Of a stretch of 64,000 nucleotides of DNA, positions 53,601 through 62,533 are shown piece after piece. How positions within the stretch are numbered: the stretch's first letter is position 1; each line of letters opens with the position of its first letter. The notes beneath the pieces are model-generated. The model was not told where the DNA came from. It did not search any database and saw nothing but the letters and a program-made list of their open reading frames with translations. Source of the stretch: Butyricimonas paravirosa (GTDB lineage: Bacteria > Bacteroidota > Bacteroidia > Bacteroidales > Marinifilaceae); assembly GCF_032878955.1 (NCBI RefSeq), contig NZ_CP043839.1, positions 3,038,001 to 3,102,000 of the forward strand, in the 5' to 3' direction. Made by a program: the position numbers and the translations under genes.

Positions 53601-53862
53601 CTGTTTTATAGAAGTTCATGGGGCGTTTTTTGTAGGAGGGAACCCAGTTGAATTTCCATTTCCCGTTGAGCGATTTGTAATCAGGGGATGTGTTGAAATC
53701 ATTACTCCGGGCTTTATCCACATTACTGTAGGTCATGAATGCCGTCCGGGGATATTCTTTCCCGATAAAGGGTATGGTCTCGTCTTGCCATTCCGGTTTC
53801 ACTTGCATGAAAGCCATGGAACAGATTAAACAACAGATAATCGTGGAGAATAGTTTTTTCAT
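50632..53862 (-). CDS. beta-galactosidase, glycoside hydrolase family 2, LacZ type
   Basis: The 1076-residue protein has a signal peptide (KKLFSTIICCLICSMAFM), so it acts in the periplasm or envelope. Domains in order: GH2 sugar-binding (about 45-235), immunoglobulin-like (about 237-340), TIM barrel (about 345-645), a middle domain and the beta-galactosidase small-chain domain (about 780-1055). The acid/base is Glu476 in FWSLGNEAGNG and the nucleophile Glu539 in MSEYAHAMGNS. The length matches LacZ-type enzymes with signal peptides in Bacteroidetes. It stands alone on the minus strand, not in a glycan-utilisation locus. It hydrolyses terminal beta-galactose. Confidence 0.95.
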   Translation of the reverse strand: MKKLFSTIICCLICSMAFMQVKPEWQDETIPFIGKEYPRTAFMTYSNVDKARSNDFNTSPDYKSLNGKWKFNWVPSYKKRPMNFYKTDFDDSAWGEIDVPANWEVNGYGTALYTNHPYEFCPRNPQPPLLPEENPVGSYRKYIEIPEQWNGKEIFLHIGAVKSGCYLYVNGTKVGYSEDSKTAVEYNITRYLKPGRNLIALEVYRWSTGSYLECQDFWRISGIERDVYLFAQSPVHLRDFSIQQDLDSTYKNGLFGLDLFLENANPRQTGQVTVSYQLESTSGTRVAEGTQTIKIDSIATVHFDTKIAQVAPWTAETPNLYQLFIRIEQPGKKPEIIPFRVGFRKLEIRGNQFLVNGRAVLIKGVNYHEHNEHTGHVLSKADMRKDFENMKRHNINAVRCCHYPQQRRFYELCDEFGFYVCNEANIESHGMGYDLRKGRTLGNNPNWLNAHIDRTINMYETGKNYPCVTFWSLGNEAGNGYNFYMTYNWLKSKDTTRPVQYERALLEWNTDIYCPQYPGATTLEKWGNTQTDRPYIMSEYAHAMGNSTGNLMDLWDVIYRYPNLQGGFIWDWIDQGILVQDEEGTPFWAYGGDFGENSPSDGNFLCNGVVGPDREPHPGLTEVKKAYQYVWFQPVDLRKGIIRVENRYDFTNLNQYTIEYTIQANTETVQSGTLPTQHLAPGANKQLTIPLRNVKNKPGTEYFLNLYVKSKQATSAVPAGYIVASEQFRLPDYTPAPVFRPTPEKTLTMEENGPEIHISGTNIDFVFNKQKGYVTSYRANGIQYIAEDFGFQPNFWRGPTDNDYGNGMPNRQQGWKQASKNFKIAGIRTSTSATNTNLTITYRLQETNSKYHVSYTLYPSGMIHVACHLETQPDVPELPRIGVRFRIPTDMNQLEYLGRGPEENYCDRNNGTLIGHYKSTAEQQYVPYVRPQENGHKTETRWLALTDKTGKGLLFIADSNFMEFNVSRNRIEDFDGEESNRPYQWQNFTKDESHDPLMAKNRKPKQTHINDIFPRNFVEVCLDHRMMGVAGDDAWGSQPYPKYKLPTNKDYHWNFTILPIKNNMEISEKLSYQYLP

Positions 53863-53974
53863 TTTGTATGTAGTTTGAGGTTTTGAAGTCTAAAGATAGT
53901 GTTTTTTTGTTAAAAGTGGTATCCTGTTTCTTCAAACCTTCAATATAGTGTGTGTCAAGAAAATAATTTGAACA

Positions 53975-54013
53975 GAATGATCATTCATGATGACAAACAA
54001 AACTATATCTTTG
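53975..54013 (+). promoter_or_regulatory. palindrome and -7 element before the EamA transporter gene
   Basis: GAATGATCATTC (53975-53986) is a perfect 12-bp palindrome. TATCTTTG (54006-54013) is a perfect -7 element with no clear -33 TTTG. The palindrome lies where a regulator could affect this promoter and that of the divergent beta-galactosidase gene. Confidence 0.4.
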
Positions 54014-54042
54014 CTGCCAATTTAATGTAATCATTTACAGTT

Positions 54043-54981
54043 ATGAATGTAAAAGCTAAAGGATACGTGTTAGGGGTCATTGCGGCAGCAACTTACGGGA
54101 TGAATCCCTTGTTTGCCCTTCCCCTGTACGAGGCGGGGATGAATCCGGATTCAGTTCTTTTTTTCAGGTATTTGTTTGCTATTCCGGTGTTGGGAGCGAT
54201 GATTAAGTTGCGGGGAAGAGATTTCAAATTGAAGCGGAAGGAGATTCTGCCGTTAATTATCATGGGGTTGCTGGTGGCTCTCTCGTCACTTACTTTGTTC
54301 CAGAGTTATAATTACATGGCAGCCGGTATTGCATCGACCTTGTTGTTCGTTTACCCGATCATGGTGGCCTTGATCATGGCTTTTCTCTTTAAAGAGAAAC
54401 TGACGTTACAAACAATTTTGTGTATCATGTTGGCATTGGGTGGTATTGCCTTGCTTTACAAGGGGGAGGATGGTTCGGTGTTGAGTCTGACGGGAGTGAT
54501 TCTTGTTATCGCCTCGGCCTTGTCATATGCCATTTACATTGTCGCTGTGAATAGACCCTTGTTGCGAGAGATTGCGACACTAAAGCTGACATTCTATGTT
54601 TTAGTTTTCGGGTTGTCTCTGTTTTTGGTTCGTGTCGATTTCGGGGCTAGTCTGCGTGTAGTAGACACATGGTATTTGTGGGGTAATCTGGTTGCCTTGG
54701 CCGTGTTCCCGACTGCTATATCGTTTCTTTGTACCACTCAGGCCATCCAGTATATCGGTTCGACCCCAACTGCTATTTTAGGGGCGTTGGAGCCTTTAAC
54801 AGCCGTGTTCTTCGGGGTGACGGTTTTCGGGGAGCCTTTAACCGTAAGAGTGGGGTGCGGGATCATGATGATCGTTTTTGCCGTGACGATTATTGTTGCG
54901 GGAAGTAATGTTACGACTTATTTAGTACGTTTTAGGAAACTTTTCCCGAAACTCCCGATAAAGAGAAAGCCGACGTGTTAA
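54043..54981 (+). CDS. EamA/DMT-family membrane transporter
   Basis: The 312-residue protein has ten membrane spans arranged as two EamA repeats (about residues 5-140 and 150-290). The first starts GYVLGVIAAATYGMNPLFALPLY, and each repeat ends with conserved segments such as SLTLFQSYNYMAAGIASTLLF and IGSTPTAILGALEPLTAVFFG. Proteins of this superfamily move amino acids, metabolites or drugs across the inner membrane; the substrate here cannot be inferred. It is divergent from the beta-galactosidase gene. A strong bidirectional terminator separates it from the convergent thioredoxin-like gene. Confidence 0.9.
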   Translation: MNVKAKGYVLGVIAAATYGMNPLFALPLYEAGMNPDSVLFFRYLFAIPVLGAMIKLRGRDFKLKRKEILPLIIMGLLVALSSLTLFQSYNYMAAGIASTLLFVYPIMVALIMAFLFKEKLTLQTILCIMLALGGIALLYKGEDGSVLSLTGVILVIASALSYAIYIVAVNRPLLREIATLKLTFYVLVFGLSLFLVRVDFGASLRVVDTWYLWGNLVALAVFPTAISFLCTTQAIQYIGSTPTAILGALEPLTAVFFGVTVFGEPLTVRVGCGIMMIVFAVTIIVAGSNVTTYLVRFRKLFPKLPIKRKPTC

Positions 54982-54993
54982 CTGACAAATAAG

Positions 54994-55026
54994 AGAGAGG
55001 ACCGTAATGATATGGTCCTCTCTTTT
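54994..55026. terminator. bidirectional terminator
   Basis: AGAGAGGACC (54994-55003) pairs perfectly with GGTCCTCTCT (55014-55023), with T residues after the stem on the plus strand and an A-rich tract before it (T-rich on the minus strand). It serves the EamA gene and the convergent SusCD locus 3 operon. Confidence 0.85.
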
Positions 55027-55031
55027 CATAA

Positions 55032-55871
55032 TTAGTCTTTGTGGGAATTAAGATATTTATTGATTTGATATTCTAAGCTACCTAGTTGATGAAAACCGCT
55101 GGCGACGATAATCCCGTTTTGATCCACCAATACCTTGTGAGGTATTCCTCGGATAGCATACCAAAGAACGACGGGATCTTTCCATCCTAACAGGTTGCTC
55201 CCGTCTATCCAAGGTATTTTTTCCTCTTCGAATGCTTTCTCCCACGCTTTTTTATTGTCATCTAATGACACGCTGACCACTTCAACGCCTTTCTCGTGAT
55301 AGTCTGCGTACATTTTTTTAATTGAAGGTATGGTTGCTCGACACGCACCACACCAGGATGCCCAAAAGTCCACAAGAACAAGTTTATGTTTTTTATACAC
55401 GTCCGAGAATTTTATGGTTTCCCCGTTATGGCCTTTCATCTCGAAATCAATACATGGTTTACCGGGGACATTGATCCTTGCATACTTGATAAACTCGAAG
55501 TAACGTTGACAGTTTTCCATCTTCTGTACCTTGGGTGAAAAACTTTTCAGTTCGGTTTCAAATTCATCCAAGGATAAGAAATTACGTACATAAATATCCA
55601 ACACTTTCAGGAATCGTTCGTCATCTCTATTCTCTCGAATGGCATTCTTGGCAAACTCGACCTTTTCTTTCACCAGTACTTGATGTTTTTTATAAATGCT
55701 GTCTTTGTAATCTTGGGAAAAATCGTTTTCACCCCAAATTACTTTTCGATATTCATTCTCTTGTTTCTCGATGAGGGACATCTCCTTTCTGAATACTTCG
55801 TATTTGTCCTGCGCAAGTAAACTGACGAGAGGGCAGAACGTTAAAATAATGATTATAAATATGTTCTTCAT
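55032..55871 (-). CDS. TlpA-like thioredoxin-fold envelope protein (locus 3)
   Basis: The 279-residue protein has a signal peptide (KNIFIIIILTFCPLVSLLA), a charged helical segment at about 22-125 and a TlpA/AhpC-like thioredoxin domain at about 135-279 with the WCGAC motif (Cys174 and Cys177). It is the last gene of SusCD locus 3, 17 nt after the lipoprotein gene. The same kind of protein occurs in SusCD locus 2, so envelope redox proteins recur beside these importers. Confidence 0.87.
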   Translation of the reverse strand: MKNIFIIIILTFCPLVSLLAQDKYEVFRKEMSLIEKQENEYRKVIWGENDFSQDYKDSIYKKHQVLVKEKVEFAKNAIRENRDDERFLKVLDIYVRNFLSLDEFETELKSFSPKVQKMENCQRYFEFIKYARINVPGKPCIDFEMKGHNGETIKFSDVYKKHKLVLVDFWASWCGACRATIPSIKKMYADYHEKGVEVVSVSLDDNKKAWEKAFEEEKIPWIDGSNLLGWKDPVVLWYAIRGIPHKVLVDQNGIIVASGFHQLGSLEYQINKYLNSHKD

Positions 55872-55888
55872 GATATTTCGGGATTAAA

Positions 55889-56830
55889 TCATTCTTGTTT
55901 TTTAGCCACCGCTTGGAATTTACACTGGATGGTCGGGTAGATGGAAGATGATATTTTCACGTTTAGAATTCCCCGTTGCCCGTCTTGGTTCTCGAAGCCG
56001 ATGACACTTCCGGTTGTCACTTCGACTTTATTCACGGCTTTCGAGAAGTCCATCTGTTCCAGTTCCGCGTCTCCGGCAAGGTCAAAATTAACATCATCCA
56101 GTGGAATAAACTTTGTTGTCCTCATGGATGACGCATCGTAATTCATCCCATCTACCACGAACAGGGCTTGCGTTTCCTTGTCGGCCGGATTCAGGAAATA
56201 GTGTTTCCCGTCGTTTGCCGTGTAGGCCGCCACGTCGATCTCGTCCTTGTGAGTCCCGTAAGTGTTATTCGAATAGGCCTTGTATTTTGCCGGATTAAAA
56301 AACATACTTCCTTGAGTTTTGCCAGCAAGTTTATACAACCATAACCAACTCGTGTTTCGAACATAGTTCACGATCTTGAACGAGGATTTTATACTTCCAG
56401 ATTTTCCCTTGTCGTTATACGCTTTGAAGGTCATGCTGAGCACTTCGCCCACGATTGCTTTGTCATTGGGTACGATAACGGGATAAATCATCATCACGGT
56501 GGAAACGGGACGGGATAAATATCCCTCTTCGTCTACCGTCAGTTCCAGTGTTTCATCCACTAGAGCGAACCGGATAGAATCCTTCAATTCATTGAAATCA
56601 TGGCTCTTTTCCACGATTTCAATGCGACGTAAAGTAGCCCCGTTAGTCGACGCTATAAACTTGAAACTTATCGTGTCTCCCGGCAGGGCTACCACCGTGT
56701 CAACCGTTTCCATTAATGCCATACTCACTCCATCGGAGGGTTCCAATACGTCGCCGAGTGAGCAGGCAACCATCAATGACATAATAATTAATGCTTGGAA
56801 TCCGTTTTTCAATATATTCATTTTCATCAT
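55889..56830 (-). CDS. lipoprotein of the SusD-associated type (locus 3)
   Basis: The protein of about 313 residues has a lipoprotein signal with lipobox MVAC (LIIMSLMVACSLGDVLE). The rest looks all-beta, starting with a PKD- or Ig-like domain (VVALPGDTISFKFIASTNGATLRRIEI). It resembles the PKD-like lipoproteins that follow SusD in peptide-type loci. I place the start at the first of three close ATGs (56830, 56827, 56821); the frame further upstream overlaps the SusD gene. It probably binds substrate at the surface. Confidence 0.75.
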   Translation of the reverse strand: MMKMNILKNGFQALIIMSLMVACSLGDVLEPSDGVSMALMETVDTVVALPGDTISFKFIASTNGATLRRIEIVEKSHDFNELKDSIRFALVDETLELTVDEEGYLSRPVSTVMMIYPVIVPNDKAIVGEVLSMTFKAYNDKGKSGSIKSSFKIVNYVRNTSWLWLYKLAGKTQGSMFFNPAKYKAYSNNTYGTHKDEIDVAAYTANDGKHYFLNPADKETQALFVVDGMNYDASSMRTTKFIPLDDVNFDLAGDAELEQMDFSKAVNKVEVTTGSVIGFENQDGQRGILNVKISSSIYPTIQCKFQAVAKKQE

Positions 56831-56841
56831 ATTGTTTGGTA

Positions 56842-58257
56842 TTATAAAGGTTTTTGCTCTACTACGAAATTGTGTTCCAATTCGGCCTTCGGAATAGGGA
56901 AGCATAATTGATCGTCATGCTCGAAGTTCGGGTTCATGTCTTTCAACTTCCGACGACCGCCCTCGGTATATCTCACGGCGAGATAGAATATAGCCCCGTT
57001 TTCCATCCCGATTTCCCGTACATTCTCCCGGAACACCTCTTCCAGCACGTCTGACAGGGAACTGTAATCGGCCGCCTCAAAAGTCGTGTTACCGGAGCGA
57101 AGACGCAGGACATTTAGCACGTCCAGACAATCCTTTATGGAGGCATTCGTGCGAGCCATAGCCTCGGCCTTGATCAAGTACATCTGGGCCACCCGCATGT
57201 AGTACATCGGGCAATCGCCGGACGTGACGTAATGTTTCTTCCACACCTGCGTCTTTCGTGTAGCCGTCCCGTTGCCGAGCATCACGGAGTCGAAAGTAGC
57301 CTCGTAACGCTTATCGTCTTGGGTCAGAATCTCGAAATACATCTCTGTCGGTTTATAGGTTGCACCACCGAACATTTTGAACAGGCTGCCCACGTTATCA
57401 TCCATGCTAGGTGGAGTCTTGATATGTCTCGTGAACATCAACTCTTTTGAAGAGTACCCGTTGGCAAAAATGTCTTCGTATTTGTCTTCCAATCCGAACT
57501 CATCACTGGCAATCACTTCATTTGCCAACCGAATCGCCTCCGCGTAGTCACCCTCTTCTCCGCGATTCATTAGAATATCCGCTTTAAAAGCTTTGGCCGT
57601 TGTCGCGCAGGAGCGGTATTTGGAATAAAATCGGGGACCGTGCTGTATCGCGTAGTCTAGGTCCTCGAATATTTTCTCGTAACTCTCTTTCACGGAACTG
57701 CGTCCCATGCTATTATTTGAGATGGATGAAGGTTCCAGACGGATGATCGGCCCGAGAGGGCTGTTTATATCCCAGAAATACCCGTATCTTCTTAGTAGGA
57801 ACGCATGGCCGAATGCACGGGCAAATTTGGCCTCTGCCAGCATTTCCGTTTTCCGGTTTTCACCAAATAGGTTCTCGGATAATTTTTCCACGTAATAGAT
57901 GAAATTATTTGCCGCGTTTACCATCTTGTAAGCTAATTCCCAAGGATCGGCAACGTACGAGTATTCTTCAGTCAATTTGAAACCTAGCAGGCCGTCCGTC
58001 TCGAATGTTCCCCGGTAGGTCCCGGTTAATAATCCCGTGCGATATTCGTTGTCGCAAATGTAATTCGCGCTCATTGTCCCGTAACCCTGTAAATTCGAGA
58101 AGATGCCGTTTAACGCCGTTTCTGCGGAAGTCTCGTTCGTGATGGCGTTTTCCCCGACTAAATCATGTGGGGGGAGTTCATCATCGAACATGCTGTCACA
58201 TCCTGTTATTGCAAAGAGAAACAATAAACTACATAAAAATATCTTGTTCATAATCAA
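56842..58257 (-). CDS. SusD/RagB-type substrate-binding lipoprotein (locus 3)
   Basis: The 471-residue protein has a signal peptide with lipobox ITGC (about Cys20, FAITGCDSMFDDELP) and the RagB/SusD fold. The conserved C-terminal signature is FRENVREIGMENGAIFYLAVR, ending LCFPIPKAELEHN. It starts 1 nt after the SusC stop codon. It is similar in size to the locus 1 SusD. Confidence 0.9.
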   Translation of the reverse strand: MIMNKIFLCSLLFLFAITGCDSMFDDELPPHDLVGENAITNETSAETALNGIFSNLQGYGTMSANYICDNEYRTGLLTGTYRGTFETDGLLGFKLTEEYSYVADPWELAYKMVNAANNFIYYVEKLSENLFGENRKTEMLAEAKFARAFGHAFLLRRYGYFWDINSPLGPIIRLEPSSISNNSMGRSSVKESYEKIFEDLDYAIQHGPRFYSKYRSCATTAKAFKADILMNRGEEGDYAEAIRLANEVIASDEFGLEDKYEDIFANGYSSKELMFTRHIKTPPSMDDNVGSLFKMFGGATYKPTEMYFEILTQDDKRYEATFDSVMLGNGTATRKTQVWKKHYVTSGDCPMYYMRVAQMYLIKAEAMARTNASIKDCLDVLNVLRLRSGNTTFEAADYSSLSDVLEEVFRENVREIGMENGAIFYLAVRYTEGGRRKLKDMNPNFEHDDQLCFPIPKAELEHNFVVEQKPL

Positions 58258-58258
58258 A

Positions 58259-61200
58259 TCATTTAATGGTTACTTTCACTCCGAAATTGAACGTTCTGGT
58301 TTTTGGGTAAGCCTCCGTGTCGACCGAGGCTCCTTGGATGGCATCACTGCTCCACGATTCGGGAGAGGGGCCGGGATAGGACGTGAAGGTATACACGTTA
58401 TTCGCAGAGGCGAAAACACTGATGTTCCCGAATATCTTTGTCTTGTCCACGATGTACTTGGGGAACCTGTATTCCAAATTGACATTTTGTATTTTAAGAT
58501 ACGAGGCGTTATAGACGGAGAAGTCTGTAAAATCATTGTTGTAGAAATCTAGCCGCACGCACGGGTAATTGCTATCCGGGTTTTCCGGGGTCCAGCGTTT
58601 CAGCGCAACGTCCAGCACGTTCGCTGTCCCCGTGGAGGCAAAACAGAATTGATTGGCCTCTGCCGTCCATGCCTTTTGCGCCCCGTAACTGAATGTTCCC
58701 TGCACGCTAAGGGTGAGGCCTTTCCAGCTTAAACGGGTGTTGAACCCTCCTTCGAAATCCGGGCGGGAACATCCTAACACGATTTTATCCTCGTGGTTCC
58801 CGTACACTTTATTTACCCGGCCGTCACCGTCCTGATCGACAAATTTCAAATCTCCGGGAATGGTTTTCCGGTAAGAATATTGCTCTTGGTATTGATAGTC
58901 CGGGTTCAGTGATTCGTAGTAGTCAATTTCAGCTTGAGAACGGAATACCCCGTCAGTTTCAAATCCATAGATTAATCCCAGTGATTCTCCTTCCCGGATA
59001 ACCGTGTTACTTAGGTAGGTTTGTCCAGGGGCAGAGATGTATTCCGCATCAAGTCCGGTAATTTTGTTTTTGTTCTTCCCGATATTGAAACCGAAAGACC
59101 AATTCCAATCCTTGTTTTGGATGATCGTGGCCGAGATGTCAAATTCCACTCCCTTGTTCTCGATGTTGGCAAAATTCACGCTGGTTGATTCCATCCCGGT
59201 ACTCAATGCCATGGTGAAAGGGTATAACAGGCCTTTCGTGGTCTTCTTGTAGAAACCTAAGGAACCTCTTATTCTCTGGTTCTTCAAAAAGCCGAAGTCT
59301 AACCCTAAATCATATTGTTTGGTTGACTCCCATTTCAATTTGTTATTCCCGATCTGGCTCGGTATTGTTGCCGGCATATTCTGATAATCGGTAGAGGAAT
59401 ACAAGGTTCTCCATCCGTATTCTCCGACCCAACCATTACCCGTTTTTCCCCATCCGGCACGGATTTTCAAAAAAGATAGCCATGGGGAATCTTTCAAGAA
59501 GTTCTCCTCGGAAACGATCCACGCCGCCGCAAATGACGGGAAGGTACCCCATCTGTATTTCGGGGAGAACTTGGATGAACCGTCCGAACGTATTGTCCCG
59601 GTCACGAGGTAACGATCCATGAATTTATACTCGATTCTTCCTACGAAAGACAACAACACGGACCCGCTGGCACTACCGTTTACCGCCCCGTATTTGTAAG
59701 GATTAGCTCCTTGCCATATCGCATTCTGCACGTAGTCATCCGGGAAATCGGTCATGGATAGCGTGTAATATTCCTGTTCCTCGTCGTTATAATTACTTGC
59801 CAGCATGGCAGTTAATTTGTGATTCTCACCAAAATCCTTCATGTAAGACAAGCGTATTTCGAGTTCTTTACTATCGGTTTTGCTATGTGTTTTTCTCCCG
59901 AAACCTTTTTGGTCTCCCCAGTAACCGCTACCTGCCTGCGTGCGGCTGGACTGATAGGCGTAACGTTCCCCCTTCCGTGTTTGGTACGTGTATTGGGTGA
60001 TCAGGTTCAGTTCGGGCAAAATTCGGAATTCCAGATTTCCCGTGAGCCGTACGTTGTGGTCTTCGCTCTCCGTGGTGTTTTCTTCCATTTCGATAATCGG
60101 GTTCACGACATAATAGGTGCGTCCCGAATAGAGATATGAATGTAGATACAAGGAACCGTCGTCATTGTAAGCCTTTATATCGGGACGGGCTTTCGCCGCA
60201 GTGGATAGACCAGCATTATTACTTAACCTGTCGGATAGAGTCCCGGAAACTTTCACGGTAGCCCGAATCCATTTATTAATATCGGCGTTGAAACCGATGT
60301 CATACGTGTATCTCTCGTAATTCGTTCCTTTCACTTGTCCCAGCTCATCCGTGTAGCCCAAAGAGGCGTTATACCCGAAGGAACTGCCGCCTCCCCGGAT
60401 GGAGACTTTATGTTGCTGTTTGGAACCGTCTCGCATGATGTATTTCATCCACGGGGTATTGGCCTCCCCGAAGAAATCCGATGCGGCAAACGTTGCGTAT
60501 TTGGAGTATTTGGTAATATCGTCATATCCTTCCGCTTTTGCTCCATTGCGGACGGCTTCCATGACTAGCATTTTGAACTCGTCCGTGGTCAACGTGTTTA
60601 CGTCGGAAACGAGGCTCGTTATGCTGTAATCATAGCTGTAATTGATTACCGGTTTCTGGTCTCGTCTACCGCCTTTCGTCATGATCATGATGACTCCGGC
60701 TGCGGCTCTTGAACCATAAATGGCGGCAGAAGAGGCTCCTTTCAGTATGTCGATGCTCTGAATATCATCCGGGTTTAGTTCGTTGATGTCAAAATCACTT
60801 GTCATCGGGACATTATCCACTACGATTAAAGGAGAGGTTGCCCCGCTTAATGACGGGACTCCCCGAATCTCTAACCGGGCGGGGCTACCGGGTGCCCCGT
60901 CTCCTGCCAGAATGCTCAGGCCGGGAATCTGGCCTTGCATCATGTGGGCCACGCTTGTCGCTGTTGATTCTTCGATAATCCGGGAGTCAAAACTTGCCAC
61001 CGATCCGGTCAAATCTTTTTTGGTTGTTGTTCCGTAACCAATAACGACAACTTCTTCTACCTCGCTTACATCCTCTTCCAACACGACATTCAACGTTTGT
61101 TGTCCGGTCCACTTTACCTCTTTCGTCTTCATCCCCACGAACGAGAATAATAGAACTAGAGAATCTCGTTTTTCCACGTTCATCACGTATTCACCTTTCA

Positions 61201-61513
61201 CGTCCGTGGACACACCGACGGTTGAACCCTTTATCAAGATCGTCACCCCCGGTAGAGGGGTTCCCTCTTTGTCTTTCACGATTCCCCGGATGACGATGGT
61301 CTCTTTTTTCGTGTCATTTGTTGGACTTCCTGACGTGGAAAGCTCGTTCATTCCCGTGTGATGCCTTGTGTAATTTGCGTTCGACAATAAGGGTAAACAG
61401 CACAAAAATGGTAATACGACAAGTCCCCATCCCTTTCGTCTTCGGGGAAATTTTGTTTTCACGGGTGCGAGTACTCTTTTTTGCCTCGCTTTTGTTTGTG
61501 GATTTTTTTTCAT
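58259..61513 (-). CDS. SusC/RagA-type TonB-dependent outer-membrane transporter without STN domain (locus 3)
   Basis: The 1084-residue protein has an N-terminal basic/hydrophobic signal (about 25-48, GLVVLPFLCCLPLLSNA) and a short linker, then goes directly to the carboxypeptidase-regulatory-like domain (about 73-145, IRGIVKDKEGTPLPGVTIL), TonB box (SEVEEVVVIGYG) and plug/barrel. It ends with FGVKVTIK instead of a terminal Phe. There is no STN domain and no FecR/sigma pair nearby, so its regulation differs from loci 1 and 2. A promoter 540 nt upstream would give a long leader. Confidence 0.92.
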   Translation of the reverse strand: MKKNPQTKARQKRVLAPVKTKFPRRRKGWGLVVLPFLCCLPLLSNANYTRHHTGMNELSTSGSPTNDTKKETIVIRGIVKDKEGTPLPGVTILIKGSTVGVSTDVKGEYVMNVEKRDSLVLLFSFVGMKTKEVKWTGQQTLNVVLEEDVSEVEEVVVIGYGTTTKKDLTGSVASFDSRIIEESTATSVAHMMQGQIPGLSILAGDGAPGSPARLEIRGVPSLSGATSPLIVVDNVPMTSDFDINELNPDDIQSIDILKGASSAAIYGSRAAAGVIMIMTKGGRRDQKPVINYSYDYSITSLVSDVNTLTTDEFKMLVMEAVRNGAKAEGYDDITKYSKYATFAASDFFGEANTPWMKYIMRDGSKQQHKVSIRGGGSSFGYNASLGYTDELGQVKGTNYERYTYDIGFNADINKWIRATVKVSGTLSDRLSNNAGLSTAAKARPDIKAYNDDGSLYLHSYLYSGRTYYVVNPIIEMEENTTESEDHNVRLTGNLEFRILPELNLITQYTYQTRKGERYAYQSSRTQAGSGYWGDQKGFGRKTHSKTDSKELEIRLSYMKDFGENHKLTAMLASNYNDEEQEYYTLSMTDFPDDYVQNAIWQGANPYKYGAVNGSASGSVLLSFVGRIEYKFMDRYLVTGTIRSDGSSKFSPKYRWGTFPSFAAAWIVSEENFLKDSPWLSFLKIRAGWGKTGNGWVGEYGWRTLYSSTDYQNMPATIPSQIGNNKLKWESTKQYDLGLDFGFLKNQRIRGSLGFYKKTTKGLLYPFTMALSTGMESTSVNFANIENKGVEFDISATIIQNKDWNWSFGFNIGKNKNKITGLDAEYISAPGQTYLSNTVIREGESLGLIYGFETDGVFRSQAEIDYYESLNPDYQYQEQYSYRKTIPGDLKFVDQDGDGRVNKVYGNHEDKIVLGCSRPDFEGGFNTRLSWKGLTLSVQGTFSYGAQKAWTAEANQFCFASTGTANVLDVALKRWTPENPDSNYPCVRLDFYNNDFTDFSVYNASYLKIQNVNLEYRFPKYIVDKTKIFGNISVFASANNVYTFTSYPGPSPESWSSDAIQGASVDTEAYPKTRTFNFGVKVTIK

Positions 61514-61565
61514 AATTTTGATTGTTGATTAATTAATAGGAATGTGAATTAATTAACGTGATGGA

Positions 61566-61603
61566 GTGTGTTCTTAGTGTCTGAAGCCAGAATACACTCC
61601 TGT
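61566..61603. repeat. hairpin in the leader of SusCD locus 3
   Basis: GGAGTGT near 61564 pairs with ACACTCC near 61597-61603 around a loop of about 25 nt, between the small reading frame and the SusC start. It could stop or modulate the leader transcript. Confidence 0.45.
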
Positions 61604-61813
61604 TTTATATTGGATTTGTTGAGATCCCTATTTTGTAACATGGAATCTGGTTGTTATTTTGTATTGTCCAGAAAATCAATAGATATAGAGCCGATTAAAT
61701 GTCGCATAAGAGAAAATTAAAGTGGTACAAAATCCTGTACATAAAATTGAGAACTTGAAACTCAATTCTACGTATTAGTTATGGTCACATGAATACAAGT
61801 CTATTGGGATGCT

Positions 61814-61894
61814 CTATTTGGGAACAAGTTCTAAGATGTCCGTGCTGATTTGATAAGGCTTGTTTCTTGATAAGGGCAATACTTTCTGTTTCAT
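61814..61894 (-). CDS. possible 26-residue leader peptide
   Basis: A complete small frame on the minus strand begins MKQKVLPLSRNK and ends LELVPK before a TAG stop. It lies about 150 nt downstream of a strong minus-strand promoter and about 300 nt upstream of the SusC start. I do not recognise it. It may be a regulatory leader peptide, a remnant of a longer gene, or chance. Confidence 0.3.
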   Translation of the reverse strand: MKQKVLPLSRNKPYQISTDILELVPK

Positions 61895-62052
61895 AATTGT
61901 TTCGTTAAATGGTTAAAAAATATGCATTTTACTCCACACTTATTCAATATACTAACAATACTGCAACCTTTTATTAAAGGTGTAACTTCCCTTCTTGCAT
62001 TTCTGCCTTCATGCATTAGCATTCTGAATAACCCTCTGAGAGGTTCTATGCA

Positions 62053-62083
62053 CAAATATAGTGCTAAATTATATATTAGCAAA
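62053..62083 (-). promoter_or_regulatory. promoter upstream of SusCD locus 3
   Basis: On the minus strand TTTG (62083-62080) and TATATTTG (62060-62053) are exactly 19 nt apart. The first large gene downstream is SusC at 61513, 540 nt away. No other good promoter was seen nearer to it. Confidence 0.65.
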
Positions 62084-62128
62084 TATTCTTAACAAAAATC
62101 TTTCCTTTATCAATTAAATTTTTTCGAA

Positions 62129-62533
62129 ATGGCAACAAAACAGGAAAATAAAGGAAAGATCAAGAACACGGAAATAGAACTTTATGTCATCAATAAGGTT
62201 AAAGAATATAGAATTGCGGCGAAAATGAGCCAAAGAAAACTCTGCATGGAATTGAGATTAAGTCCTACTTACGTGTTTTATGCAGAGAGTCCAAAATATA
62301 CTGCAAAATACAATTTAAATCAACTTAATGAACTTGCTAAGATTTTCAAATGCTCGATTGCTGATTTTATGCCTTCTCCTTACGTGGAAACGGATACTAT
62401 TGAAGAATACATGGATTTGCATCCCAAAGTAAGAATAAGGAATGAAAAGATGATAAAGGATGCAGAGGAAAAAGGACGGGAAAAGAGAGAGGCAAAGGAA
62501 AAGAAAGGCAAAGCGAAAAGGAAAAAGCAATAA
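62129..62533 (+). CDS. XRE-type helix-turn-helix protein with lysine-rich tail
   Basis: The 134-residue protein has a Cro/C1-like helix-turn-helix at about 18-75 (IAAKMSQRKLCMELRLSPTYV, then LNQLNELAKIFKCSIADFM). A tail of about 45 residues is very rich in Lys and Glu (KEKKGKAKRKKQ). It is divergent from the presumed promoter of SusCD locus 3 and could regulate it; this is inference. The basic tail may bind DNA or RNA. Small HTH proteins with such tails are widespread in Bacteroidetes. Confidence 0.8.
   Translation: MATKQENKGKIKNTEIELYVINKVKEYRIAAKMSQRKLCMELRLSPTYVFYAESPKYTAKYNLNQLNELAKIFKCSIADFMPSPYVETDTIEEYMDLHPKVRIRNEKMIKDAEEKGREKREAKEKKGKAKRKKQ

Noticed and set aside
61891..62082. 63-codon minus-strand frame within the leader of SusCD locus 3
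   Set aside because: It starts upstream of the presumed transcription start and has no recognisable features; the 26-codon frame at 61814 is a better candidate.
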